A stretch of 64,000 nucleotides of DNA from Gymnogyps californianus (taxonomy: Eukaryota; Chordata; Aves; Accipitriformes; Cathartidae): NCBI RefSeq assembly GCF_018139145.2, contig NC_059473.1, positions 8,300,503 to 8,364,502 on the forward strand, given 5' to 3'. The notes below the pieces were generated by a model that saw only the letters and a program-made list of their open reading frames with translations, did no database searches and was not told the origin of the DNA. The position numbers were made by a program, and so were the translations under genes. Below, piece by piece: positions 40,301 through 51,245 of this stretch. Position 1 is the stretch's first letter. Every line of letters starts with the position of its first letter.

Positions 40301-40457
40301 ATGTGTATGGGCCAGCACCAGTAGCAAAGGAACTCGGAGATTTTTTTATATATTTGACACTAATATCTCCAGCCTGATTATGGAGGAGTTGCAACAGTTG
40401 AATCTTGCTACTAAACTGCCTGGGCAGAAGATACAGGTTAATTGTCTCACTGTTTAG
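37373..40457. other. Non-coding stretch
   Basis: Contains a T-rich tract at 37848-37874. The short piece GATGCTGAGCACTGG…CAGGCCCAT (37680-37725) resembles the same old palindromic repeat as at 37.3 kb. A C-run/A-run/G-run block lies at 38682-38716. A G-run is present near 39667. No gene is recognised. Confidence 0.5.
38682..38716. repeat. Self-complementary C-run / A-run / G-run block
   Basis: CACCCCACCCCCC is followed by a run of A and then GGTGGTGGGGGGG. The C-rich and G-rich arms can pair as a hairpin around the A loop, or form G-quadruplex and i-motif structures on opposite strands. Confidence 0.7.
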
Positions 40458-40699
40458 CGTACCAAAAATGATGTACTCACTATGGTACGATGATCACTTC
40501 TGGGAAGCTGAGGGGCAATGGGAATGCCCCTGTGATGAAGGGCCATTTCAGGTGAGGGACACTTCTCTCAGCTGCTCTCCAAAGGACAGCAGCTTGGGCA
40601 GAAGAGACTCAAAAGGTCTGAAAAGCTTGAAAGATGCAGAGCAATTTCTGACAGTGACACCTTCCCTGGGCAGCGGCTGCTGCTGCAGAGATGTTTCTG
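40458..40699 (+). other. Doubtful splice-bounded open segment
   Basis: CTCACTGTTTAG precedes and TCTG|GTAAGTA follows, so 242 bp lie between plausible acceptor and donor sites. One frame is open through all of it, with 80 full codons (…MMYSLWYDDHFWEAEGQW…). I see no domain and know no homologue. Chance pairing of splice-like sites with a 100-codon frame is quite possible in 64 kb, so I do not call it a gene. Confidence 0.12.
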
Positions 40700-41077
40700 G
40701 TAAGTAGAGGGAAGAGCCGGTGCTATTGCTGTCCTTCAGTCAGCCACTCGAGTGCTCCTGCCTGTGCTACACCAGGACCTGGTTTCCCCCTCCATGCACA
40801 AAGCAGTTTCAGTTCCCCCCTTTAGTAGTATGAGATCTTCTCTTTTTCCTCGGAGTGCTAAAAATTGGCAACAGAGTTGGTTTGGGTATTTATTTGGTAC
40901 CAATGCTGCAGAGACCGTGGAGGTAAAGCCGTCTCAGTCCTGAGGCACTTAGTCCTATTTAACGTGCATCTCCTGTGGCAGAGGTTGGTTCTTGCTGTAT
41001 TAGGTCAGGGCTAGCTAACACAGGAGACTGTGTCCTTTGCCTTTAGGAACTGGGGTATGAAAAACAAATGCTGGACC

Positions 41078-41203
41078 GTGCTGAGCACCTGTAATTTCTG
41101 TTGATGGTGCCAGCAGCTCTCCATAACCGGCCTTACGAAACAATCAGCTGGCAATTTACAGACATAAATAGCTGCAGTGCTAATTTTTAGAGGTGCTCAG
41201 CAC
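41078..41203. repeat. Old repeat fragment with 13-bp inverted ends
   Basis: GTGCTGAGCACCT at 41078-41090 and its exact reverse complement AGGTGCTCAGCAC at 41191-41203 bracket about 100 bp. The GTGCTGAGCACC core recurs in an old palindromic amniote repeat, pieces of which also appear near 37.3 and 37.7 kb. It could be a non-autonomous DNA transposon remnant. The family name is unknown to me. Confidence 0.4.
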
Positions 41204-41227
41204 CATCTGCTCTCATAGGACTCACCT

Positions 41228-41612
41228 TACTGAAGAGAAGGTTAAGTGGCTATCTAATCATGGTCTGTAAGTACCCACTGAGGGATAAGATGTCTGGAGC
41301 AAAGGACTCTTTAAGCTAGCAGGCAAAACCACAAGATCCAGTGGCTGTGAGTTGAAGTCAGCAAAGATCAAACAGGAAATGCAAGACATATTTTTAAGTG
41401 AGGGTAATTAGTCCTTGGAACAACTTGCCAGTGGATGTGGTGAAACTGTCCATCACTGCAAGCGTTTAAATCGCGTCTTACGCTCTGTTGCAGTCAGAAG
41501 TAGTTGGGCTAGACACAGAGGCTTGGCAGGGAGGAATGCTGTGACCTGCATCATGCAGGAGGTCACACGAGAGAGTAATGTAACCCTTCTGGCTGTAAAG
41601 CAATACACCTGG
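41228..41612 (+). mobile_element. Ancient CR1/L3-type LINE 3' end
   Basis: The bases follow, block by block, an amniote-age CR1 3' region: 'gagaaggttaag', 'atggtctgtaagtacc', 'caagatccagtggctg', 'tgagggtaattag', 'ggaacaacttgccag', 'ccatcactgcaagcg', 'ttgggctagac', 'tgcatcatgcaggaggtca' and 'cccttctggct'. Many substitutions and indels separate it from the form I remember, so it is far older than the copy at 2.8 kb. The small open frames across it (95 codons plus strand, 79 minus) are incidental. Confidence 0.82.
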
Positions 41613-42158
41613 AGTTCGGAGTGCTCCACAAAACCCAACGTGAGAGGGGAATTTCTTACAGCGCCTCTCCAACTTTCACAATTGGCTTTCATCCTCTGGT
41701 GAACGACAAAAGTCTCTTTGTGTGCAGAAGATGTATAAGCCCTACAGACGGACAGTTACATTGCTGGGCTGGGAAATAAAAATTCAAGTCCCTGATCTGT
41801 GTTAAGCAGGGCAAGATCTTTCATCGAAAGTTGCAAAATTAGACAATGTATAGAATTGAGTCCAGCCCTCTTATCTTCTTAGCTACTGACCTGTTGACTT
41901 AAATACTTTAGGTCTACCTCTGAAAGCTAGCCTGAAAAAGAAAAGGTATGTCTCTCTGAAATGATTCAGCTCCGATGAAATGTGGTATTTTCCTTAAGAT
42001 TTCCAATTAGATCATGTGCTCAGGACCTATGAAAATCAGCTTTGAGCGAACAGGAAAGGAAACAATCGCTTCATGATTCAGGCTGGAAGAAGTGTTGCTA
42101 TTTCATTGAAGAGATAATGCAGTTCTGCAAGGGGAGGATTAACCATGACAATCTTCTT

Positions 42159-42177
42159 GGGGGGGCGGGGGGGGGGA
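42159..42177 (+). repeat. G-rich tract (G8CG10-like)
   Basis: A run of G with a single C lies about 60 bp upstream of the CpG-rich segment. It may form a quadruplex, which is common near promoters. Confidence 0.85.
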
Positions 42178-42229
42178 GATGTTTTGTTGGGGATTCAAAA
42201 GAGAGGCCAGCTGGGGCAGGCAGTGAAAG

Positions 42230-42430
42230 GTCTTTCAGTTGCAGGGCGCGCTGTGAATGAAGATGCAGAGGATCACGGGAGAGAGCGGCGGAGGAGGGAG
42301 GGCGGGCGGGCGTTGCGCGCTCTGCCGGAGCGAGCTCACTAGCTGGGATCGCTGGACATGGCTTGCGAGGCTGTGCCACAGATGGGTTCAGATCAGCATG
42401 CGCAGCGCTCGTTTCCATCCAGGAAACGGA
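42230..42430 (+). promoter_or_regulatory. CpG-rich candidate promoter / first exon
   Basis: This is the densest CpG patch in an otherwise CpG-poor window: GGGCGCGC, GCGGCGGAGG, GGGCGGGCGGGCG (Sp1-like), TTGCGCGC (E2F-like) and GCATGCGCAG (NRF1-like), with purine-rich flanks. Such clusters mark unmethylated promoters in vertebrates. Open frames cross it on both strands (77, 65 and 106 codons), but none starts in a recognisable protein. It could be an alternative promoter, a promoter for a long non-coding RNA, or an enhancer. The plus direction is only a guess. Confidence 0.4.
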
Positions 42431-45400
42431 GCCAGAGGATATGAACAGAAAGAAAGACCGAGGTCGTACCCTCTTGCTCCCAGTTTATAGGATGCTTTAC
42501 ACTAAATTAATTATGATACATTATTGCTGGAGTCCCCATAAGTGCTTAGACTTGCGTGTGTTGTTCTGTAGGGGGTGGTTGCCAAGGCTTCTTTTTTGGT
42601 TTATTTGATGTTTTTTGGATTGCTTTCTTGATGCTGAGAAAACATCTGCGATCTGAACTCCCTGAACCTGTAGCAGGAAGGATACTTTCTGCTTGCAGCA
42701 TGAGTATTTGTTAGTTCTCTGTTTTTCTGCATTGATAGTGATCACCGTACAGATACACCCTTCTTCTGATGGTGAACCACCCTGTTTGTCCCCTGTATCT
42801 GAAATCTTCGTGCACGTGGCTAGCACTTCAATTGGATCCAGTTGGTGGGTTGGCATTGCCTGGGATCTAGTAATACATCATTCACACGTGACACTTGCCC
42901 TTTTCCCCCTACCCTCCCCAAGAAGTGATGTGCGGGTAGAGAGAGAAGTTAAAATTCAACCTCAAGACAGGTTGAAAAGACAAGGAAAAGCCTGTCTTGG
43001 GCTCCTCAGCATTTTGGGTCTGTCAGTCGCTGCTAATTGCTGCCCGTGGAGGGCTTAACTCCACAGGCAAAGCATTTTCCTTATCAATGTTGCCACAGAG
43101 CACAGGGGCTTTCTTGAAAGCTTTAAAGAAAATTGAGGGGTTTTAGAGATGTAAGCTTTTCCTAGAATCAACTGTCACTTGTATGTTGCACTGTTAATAC
43201 TAATAAGTTAATGCTGTATATGCCTGGAAACAAATGCTCTTTCATTAATACTGAGAAAGTCCAGAGGCTATTCGATTTGTATGCTTGCTTGATGAAATTA
43301 CAATATATCGGTGGTCAAAAGGATGTTGCATGGTAATTTACACGACACTCGGGGCAAATTGGAGAGCAGTTTTAGCTGACATGCGTGGTAAAATGTGCAG
43401 CGCTTACAATATTTTTGGTTCCTTAATTTGTCTCTGAAGTATTACATGAGCTTTGATTTTGCACAGGCAATTTAGAACTCAAATATTTAGATTTAGCCTT
43501 TTGAAACATTTGGTATGTGTTTTTTCTACGTTTTAATCATGTCTGAAACCATTTACAAACTTTACAAAACAATTTAGAAACTGTCTGTGCAAGGAAAGAC
43601 ATAAGCCTCAATAGTGGGGTGATTTTGGACAATAATTTTTGCATACAAGATTTGTCTTGTGATAGTCAGAGAGGCGTCAGAGATGTCAGCTCATCACAGG
43701 AAAACTCTGTTGTGGTCTTGGTGTCCAGTCTGAGCCAAATTTGGCCAAATCCTGCTTTTTCTGAGAGCAGCCGTATTATTTAGCAGCACACTGCTTTGCC
43801 TCCTAGTTGAACACAATCTAGTGTAACAGGATATAACAGTAACAGAAGACCAAGAATAGTATCTTCAAAGCTTGCACTGGAAGCTTCCAAAGAGGTCTGC
43901 AGTCTTCTCCTTTCCATCCCCCTTCCACAGACAAATATTAGAATAAATTGTTCAAATAAATTGTGCCCAGGGGAAGGGGGGGCATAGATGGCTCCCTGTC
44001 GAAGAAGAAGAATAGACACAAACTAACTCGATTGTGGTCAGGTAACCACAAGCAGTTTGGACTAGCATCTGGCATTTTATATGTATGGGCTTCATCTGCA
44101 GCTATTATCATCGGGGGATTGGGGTGGAGAGGGAGGGAGGGAGAAAGGACTAGACTTGATTGGCTTCTGTATTTTGGCTAAGAAGATTTAAACTTTGTGG
44201 GAGATGTCTGCTTTATTTCCCAGAAACAAAAAGCAGATGGGGAAGAGGATATAAACCAGACAACAGTAAGGCGCAAGGTTAGCAGGGATAGGTACGTCTG
44301 CTGTTGAGGTACCTGTGTATTTCTTTGAATAAGATAATATACGATTAAAAAAAGATTTAATAAGATTTGTATTCATTATCAATAATGCAGTTGTAATTGT
44401 TGTGATATTGCCTGTGTACCACGTTTACAGGAAAAGATTTATTTTTGCTGACGTACATTAAAAAAAAAGCTGGATCAGCAGTAATAAGATAAACGGACCT
44501 GTTTTGAAATATATTAAAAAATATTACAATACCACGAGTAGCATCATTTAAGTGGATGTTTCCATTTTAAAGCTGACTGGGGGTGAGTTGCTTCTGCAAA
44601 CAGATGCTCCAGCAGACTTAACCCATCCCCTTGCGAGCCTCGTAGCTGGACTTGCTTTGCCCAAGTGCTCTGTGCCTACCACCAGCGCTGTCAAAACTGC
44701 TCTTCCGTGTTGCACAGTGAACAGTCCCGGTGAACTTGAGGGGCTGTTGGCGAAAGCTTTGCTGACCTTATTTCAGCAAGAATTTTCTCTGATTTGGGAG
44801 AGAGAAAGAAAGGTATTTCTAACCCTCTCTATATTGCAAGACCAAGCAGGCTGCCGTTCAGTTGAATCTTTTAACTATGTGAGTTAAATGAGAAGAAAGC
44901 AGCTGTAGTCACGCTCTCTTTTGATGCCAGGCCAAATACAGTATTGGAGTAACTCAAAGTAATAAACAGAATAAACAGCTAGTGCAGTGATAATTCAAGT
45001 TTGGATAATTTGCGTGTTCATTTGAGAAAGATCCCTCAAATCTTAGCTGTAAAGCCCTGGGTATTCTTGCAGCTTTAGACATAGTTTGAAGGAGCTCAGA
45101 ATATCAAGATTTCACAAACATTGAAATAACCAATGTGTGAGGTAGTTTCTGTAGACAAATACATTTTTTGCTGGGTAGGTGATGCGTAAAGTTGCATACT
45201 TGCCTATAGGTTGTCCAGAGGCAGCCCCGGTGTAGCTGTTCTCAGTGACTCAGGATCTTTCCTATAGCTAAGCCCATTGCAGAGGCACAAATCTGGCATT
45301 TCTGTACCTTAGTCACCTCTGGGACCCAGCCTAGCAGGCATGTTCAGACTGTGCCTAAAGTCCTGGGCAAAACACAGCAGCTGCCTGTGTCCATGGGAGA

Positions 45401-46484
45401 ATCACGGGGAAGGAGAGCAATATCCTGCTGTTTTTTTGGAGGTAGCATCCCTGGATTCTGCGTGGTCTCAGTTTGACGGGTAGCTCCCAGCCACGCTGAG
45501 CGCTCTCCATCACGAAGCTTTTGGGTTATTTATCCCGTCAAAACTGCAGATCTATGGCCCCAAACGCAGGCTTGCGTCAAAGGGGGAACTTTAGGTGAGA
45601 CTCAGCCGCCTCCAGCCAGTGTAACACCATTGCCTCCCTGCAAAACCCAGTGCAGGTTTTACCTGCAGTGGTTAAATCCTTCCAGGTCCCTGGGCAGCTG
45701 AAGTCACTGCCTAGAAATTTTGGCAGCCTGATGTTTTATTACTGTTTCTGCAGAACTTTAATGGGAAACATTTAGTGTGAACCTCTTGCATTACGTTTGC
45801 TCGGTCATATGCAACAAGGCTTTTAGGAAGAAGAGTTTTGTATACCTTCATAATAAGTATGTGTTTGTGTGTGTGTGAAGAATGAACGCACACATTGAGG
45901 CAAGTGCCCAGGCACATACATATATGCATATATATCACTTCTTTTATGTTTTGATATCATGATGATATATTTTTCGATGAGATAGACTTGCATGGTTCTG
46001 GACTAAATACTTATTTTTGTTAATGTCCTAAGCATATTTATAAATGTAGTCACTGAAGTATGTTTTAAAATTATATCTAAGTATTTATTTGTATGTTTAC
46101 TAGCTTTTTATATGCTAGACTATTTTAATGACAGTTTTCCAAATATATGTGCTTGGCTATTCCTTCCCAAGAAAAATGAGGAGTTAAAAAATTAAAAATC
46201 TTGTGACCTTAGAAATGTGGTTGGTTTTTTTTCCCAATGCTCCCACTGACTTCAGTTGACAATTTCTAATGAAATGCAAACATCCAATCGCCATGTTCAG
46301 TGTGAGAATTAAATATGAATGTGACATAAATGCATTTAATTCAGATGCTATTTAAGCTCATCTTGTCTTTAATAGCAATAGAATCAGCACGTTTCCATTG
46401 GTTTGCAATGCTTTGTAGCCATTTTTTTTAACAAGTGTAGGTTCTTGGTGTTTGTAATCCTAAAATATTATTAAATGTATTTGC
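42431..46484. other. Mostly repeat-poor non-coding stretch
   Basis: No gene is recognised. A 121-codon frame over 42693-43058 would need a TTG start and has no recognisable domain. 43230-43660 is clean AT-rich sequence resembling a conserved non-coding element. 45220-45700 is GC-richer but unidentified. A short GT repeat lies at 45861-45878. Confidence 0.5.
43230..43660. promoter_or_regulatory. Candidate conserved non-coding element
   Basis: About 430 bp of repeat-free sequence with short motif-like blocks (GATGAAATTACAATATATCG, ATGGTAATTTACACGACAC, TTTTAATCATGTCTGAAACC). There is no coding frame of note. The call rests on composition only. Confidence 0.25.
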
Positions 46485-46515
46485 TACTACCAGAAATACT
46501 GTATTTCTGGCAGTA
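46485..46515. other. Hairpin 1 of a tandem pair
   Basis: CCAGAAATA at 46490-46498 pairs perfectly with TATTTCTGG at 46502-46510 around a 3-base loop. Beyond one mismatch the arms pair for about four more bases. Confidence 0.8.
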
Positions 46516-46522
46516 ACAAAAA

Positions 46523-46553
46523 TCTGAAACATTTCAAGGTGAAATGTTTCAGA
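46523..46553. other. Hairpin 2 of a tandem pair
   Basis: TCTGAAACATTTCA at 46523-46536 is the exact reverse complement of TGAAATGTTTCAGA at 46540-46553, giving a 14-bp perfect stem with the 3-base loop AGG. It lies 7 bases after the first hairpin. The stem is too short for a normal microRNA precursor. Confidence 0.85.
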
Positions 46554-47559
46554 GCTATGGGAGGCTTTGGAAAAAACAACCAAATTTTTTCTTAGGCTTT
46601 GTAAACTTAACGGTGGTTCAATGTGTGATATGCTTTGACAGGATATGTAACTTGTGTGCATTTCCTTAGTCAAAGACATTTTTAGTGGTGGGTACTAATT
46701 TCTTTTATATTGTAATAGCTAAATTATAAACCTAGGACACAATTCACATTAATTATGTCTCAGTTCAAACCCTAGTTCAGATATGAATTGTCAGGGTGAC
46801 AATAACAAATAGAGTGTATGCTTTCTGGACTCTGGCTGCGCAGGGAACTTGGATATGAATTCCTGAATCACACCTTTGTAGTGATAAAAATGGATTCTGT
46901 ATGCGTGGCTTTTTTAAACCCGAGAGTAACCTGCTCAATGAAAAGTAAACTGAGAGCCTGCCAGAAAATCCTGCAAGTTTGGGGAGGGAGAAGGGGGCAA
47001 AATGTTGTCAAGAAGCAGGATCAGTGGGATGGGGTGATTTCAGATTTAATTTTTCTGTATTTTCTCTACTTACTACGTGCAAGGCAGTACGTTGCTAGAC
47101 CTGGCGACTCAGAAAATGATGTTCCAGTAGAAAAAAGGGCCGCAATTACTGAATATGGGTGAAAAGACCGTCATCAAATTAATCCAATTCTGCATAACAC
47201 AGAGTTCATTCCCTTTCAGGAGAATTCTGGAAACTGGCTAGATTTCAAGCTATGTTTTAATGCAACTTTTTGGCTGCCTGCCTCCTTGGAAAGTCAAGGG
47301 TCACTGCTCAGTAATTGAGTATAAATACAGTCAGTGCAGTAGGCCTTCGTTTCAGTCACGCAGAACCAATTTTTAGTTTGGTATCACTGTTGCATGCTTT
47401 TAATTGAGAACGTTGTGAGAAACACTGACGTAAATCTCATTATGCTGTTTTTCCTGTAAGCTTATGGTGCTGTCTGACTGTGTTTGATATTGCTGTGATC
47501 ACCAGCGCTAATATTCAAACATAGATAGATCCCCAAGTTTGGGAATTGGGATAAGGATT

Positions 47560-47770
47560 ACCTTTTGATGATTAAAACCAGAGTACTAGAGAGTACCAAT
47601 GTGTTCATTAGCCTGTTAATCAAATGCTTCTGCTAATGCCAGTTTTTACAAAGATTTAATAGGTTTAACATGGGGCTGTGGTGCAACCCCAGCAGCCCTT
47701 AGTGCTCTTACTGAATCTAAATATTCATTCTGGCAAACAGACCTAATGTTTATTCCCTAGTGATCGCTTC
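47560..47770. promoter_or_regulatory. Candidate conserved non-coding element
   Basis: Repeat-free block with CATTAGCCTGTTAATCAAATG, GCTAATGCC and TTTAATAGG motifs, dense in homeodomain-type cores. The call rests on composition only. Confidence 0.22.
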
Positions 47771-50700
47771 CCCCTGCTCCCCAACAAAAAGAAGCGAACC
47801 TCTAATGTATGTTAAACATTTCCCTCAAAACAGTATTTTTAAAATAACAAGAGCTTTCCTTGAGAGTCTGGTTTTCTACCTTGTTAAAATTAACAGTTCC
47901 CATTAACACATCTCTAGAAGATAATTATATGTTTTACATAGAGATCTTCCCCTATAACAAACCTGAAATTTCAGAACTGATGCAAGAATATAAGTAGTTG
48001 AGTTTTATGTTCACCTTTGGGTATCTTCCCTTTTTAAACCGATCTCACTGTGTCTGCCCAGGGCAGATGTGGTTATTCCCTTTTGCTTTTTAATACTTAT
48101 ATGGTAGTTACCGTTTTTGTCACCTCCTACTGCTTCCTCTTTACTCTGTAAATATAATTTAAGATACTAAAATCCACCTGCAGCTCTTCACCATCCTATT
48201 CACTTTACATGGGTGACACTCCCTGTTGGAAAAATAAATTTCCAGGTTTCTTTTCTGTGTGCTGAGTGTATTGTTAAATATTTGAATGTTCTCAATATTT
48301 AATCACTTAGGTTTTTCAAAGGCACACAAAAAAGCTGGCAATCCTTTTGTTTGTTTATAAGTAGTAGGCTCAGGTAGGGTGATTATATGTTGTGTCAGTA
48401 GGAGCATGAAAGGAATGTTTGGGAAGACTCTGAAATGTAAATTTGGTGAACAGCCTACCAGGAGGGAACAAAGATGGGGATTATAGGAAAGAATTTGCAA
48501 GCAAAGACAGATTAGAGGGACTTTGTTTTTCTCATTAGTTTCTGCTCCTTCAGGAGATCAGCTACAAATCACGGGAAAAACTCAAGAGTCCACTTGCAGG
48601 CTCTGTGCACTTGAAACTGTGTTGGCTTTTCCCGCCCCCCCCCACCCCCCCTTCTCCCTCCAATACCAGGCTAATTGGAAAGAAAAAGTATATCTACTGT
48701 GTGCATGCTGATGGGTAGCATAGATCTGCATGCTTTATATAACACTCTAACTTTTTAGTTGAGTCTTCCAATATTGTTGTTTTTCCTCTATGGGGAAAAC
48801 TTGGCCCAAACTCTGCTCTGGCCTACGTGAGCTCAAGATGCTATCTGGGGAAGTGTATTTCTCTGAAATTCGTGTAGTAAATGGCTAGGAAAATACACAC
48901 GGATGTGAATTTTGTGGATGGACTCGGTTTCTTAGTAGGAAAAGCAGTGGCAGGACGTGAATAACCTACAATGGTTGGGGTCTTGCTCTCCCTTCTACTT
49001 CTGAGTACCCCCGGACTGGGGAACACATTTACCTTCTGTGGTCTCTGCGAGTATGTAGTCTTACATTGGACCAAGCTTTACTCTTAAAATTATCGCTTTT
49101 TTCCCCGCTGAAGCCTTCGGCAAAGATCGCCAACATTTGTAGGCAGTTATTAGGTCTATTTTCTAGGAAGTGTTGTAAGCAGCTTAGTTAACGGTGTGAG
49201 GAAGGAATTTTGCTTCTAGCTTCAAGGAGCTGCAGAAATCTTTTCTTCTTGGCACAGAAAACCCACCAGGCCTGAAATCTCCTTTCCGGCTCAGTGTGGT
49301 GATCAGGCAAAGCCCCGTGTCGATCACTGAGGAACACCCAATTACAGCGCAAATTTCCTAATTCCGTCAAAAGTAATTTATCCAATGGCTTGGCCAGCAG
49401 TGTAATTGCAGCTTAAGATTCACATCAGATAATCTGAGCAGACAGGTAGAACAAATTAAAGAAATAACATGGTGGAGTGGAGTAGGTTGGCGGAGTGTAG
49501 CTTGCTGCTCCCTCATTTCCCCTCCGACTCTGTGAACACCGGTCTGAATTTCTCTGGACCCTTCGAGCCTCATGTTCCGCTTTGTGCTATCCCTGCTTTC
49601 ATCAGGTGTCACTTGGGAAGCAGTTGTTGGGACTCCTCAAAACCTAACCTGCAGGGAGACAGGGGCTTCCAGATTATTTCATTGGTGATTTTTTTTTTTT
49701 TTTTTTTAAATGACTGACTCTTCTTGCCTGCTGATGTCTGCTGGTGTGTGACTTCCCCCTGCTCTGCCCCTCGGTTTCCAATTCTGCACTGAATCCTCCA
49801 TCACCACAGAAATTGCAAATCCCTCATTATGAGTTTATTGTAGGGTCTGCCAGAGTGAGAAGTTCCTTTTTGAAATTGTACGTTGATGAATTTCATGTGG
49901 ATTGTGTTCTGCAACAATCCCTATTCTGACTTTTTCTTTTTTGCGCCCTTATTTTAACTCTGAATGCAGTTTGTGTTGAGGAGGAAGGTCTGCCCTTCTA
50001 TGCAATATGTACACTTGTAAAACCTCTCGTGTCTTATTGTACTGGGACATATGCAAGATGCTTAAGTTTTGTTGACTAAAAAGCGCTTATTTTGAGCAAG
50101 CTTTGAAATTTGTGAGACATAATTAACTTTTTTGGTTTCTGTGTGATCAAATTAGCACAGCTGAATTTACTGTAAATGCAAATGAAGTTTCTGTTATAAG
50201 ATACGTAGCAATTGAACTTAGTATTTCAATTCTCTGCTTTGCATTTGGCTATGTAACATAAGACATAATGAATACATGATAGAATCTGGTGGTTTGGCAT
50301 AACCAGAGGTAATATAAAGGCCAGCTGAAGTATTTGTCAGTGGGAAACCAAGCATTTCAATCTTTCATTGAATGAAGAGCACAGAACAGCATGACTTATA
50401 TCTTAAGTTATATCTATCTAAGACTTATAGCTATAGCTTAGCTTACAGTGGTCATGAGACTCTGTGCAATTGTTTTGCATGATATATTGTCTATAGAGTA
50501 CCTTGCTACTTTGTTTGCACTAAGCAAATTGAGATTGGTAAATATACTATTCTTCTTGTTAGAGAAACACAACTTAATAAAAAGTAAAGACTCCATACAG
50601 ATTGGCAGATCAGTATCAAAAATAGTTTAACATTCCAGTCCTGGCATGGTTAATTTTTGATGGTTTAAACAAAAAACACTTTTTTTTTTTTTCCAGCTTA

Positions 50701-50776
50701 TAGCAAGATTGGTTTTTTGGCTCCGTGTGCTTGAAATAAAATCCTTTTTTATGCAAAATATATAAGGTTGGCTCTC

Positions 50777-50797
50777 AAAAAAAAAAAAAAAAAAAAA
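50777..50797. repeat. Poly(A) tract, 21 A
   Basis: Twenty-one A residues about 90 bp before the second solo LTR. They are outside its duplicated target and thus unrelated to the LTR. Confidence 0.95.
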
Positions 50798-50882
50798 CAT
50801 CCTATGAAGATACTAGCTGGTGAGAAAAAGCGAGGAGAATAAACATGTCATTAGGTATTCAAAAACATTAACCATAGTTTGC

Positions 50883-50887
50883 CTTAA
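50883..50887. repeat. 5-bp target-site duplication, left copy (CTTAA)
   Basis: CTTAA lies directly before the TGTTGTGG terminus and is repeated exactly at 51241-51245. Confidence 0.85.
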
Positions 50888-51240
50888 TGTTGTGGTTTAA
50901 CCTCAGCCAGCAACTAAGCACCACGCAGCTGCTTCCCCCTCCCGCCTCCCAGTGGGGTGGGGAGGAAGAAAGAAAAAAAAAGTAAAACTTGTGGGTTGAG
51001 ATAAGAACAGCTTAATAACTAAAGTAAAAATAAAATACACTACTAACTAAGAATAATAACAATTGTAATGAAAAGGAATACAACAAAAAAAGAAATAATA
51101 CCCAAGAAAAGATAAGCGCTACTTAGCAACAACTAAAACATCAGAGTGTTATCAACATTATTCTCACAGTAAATCCAAAACACAGCACTGTACCGGCTAC
51201 TAAGAAGAGAGTTAACTCTGTCCCAGCTGAAACCAGGATG
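50888..51240 (-). mobile_element. Solo LTR of a second avian ERV family, internally deleted
   Basis: The left end TGTTGTGGTTTAACC and right end CAGCTGAAACCAGGATG match the two ends of a very common bird LTR that normally starts, on its own strand, TGTCCTGGTTTCAGCTGGGA. The minus-strand orientation follows from that family form. A perfect CTTAA duplication flanks it. The right terminal dinucleotide is TG where CA is expected, so the end has mutated. Only 353 bp remain. The sequence jumps from the AAGAAAAGATAAG block straight to GCTACTTAGCAACAAC near 51115-51120. The central part of the LTR, where the family carries its TATA box, is missing. Confidence 0.87.
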
Positions 51241-51245
51241 CTTAA
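51241..51245. repeat. 5-bp target-site duplication, right copy (CTTAA)
   Basis: Exactly matches 50883-50887 and sets the right LTR boundary at 51240 despite the mutated terminus. Confidence 0.85.

Larger units (their letters stand above)
46554..50882. other. Non-coding stretch
   Basis: Contains a C-rich tract at 48631-48653, a T19 tract at 49689-49707, an A21 tract at 50777-50797 and an AT-rich clean segment at 47560-47770. The open frames (114 codons or fewer) resemble nothing known. Confidence 0.5.

Noticed and set aside
41905..41947. Micro-exon between CTTTAG and GTATGT
   Set aside because: Too short, with a weak pyrimidine tract and no partner exon.
42693..43058. 121-codon frame with a hydrophobic start resembling a signal peptide
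   Set aside because: The start is TTG, not ATG. The rest has no cysteine pattern or domain that I know, and frames of this length occur by chance here.
46485..46553. MicroRNA precursor
   Set aside because: The stems are 9-14 bp, well below the roughly 30 bp of paired stem expected of a precursor.
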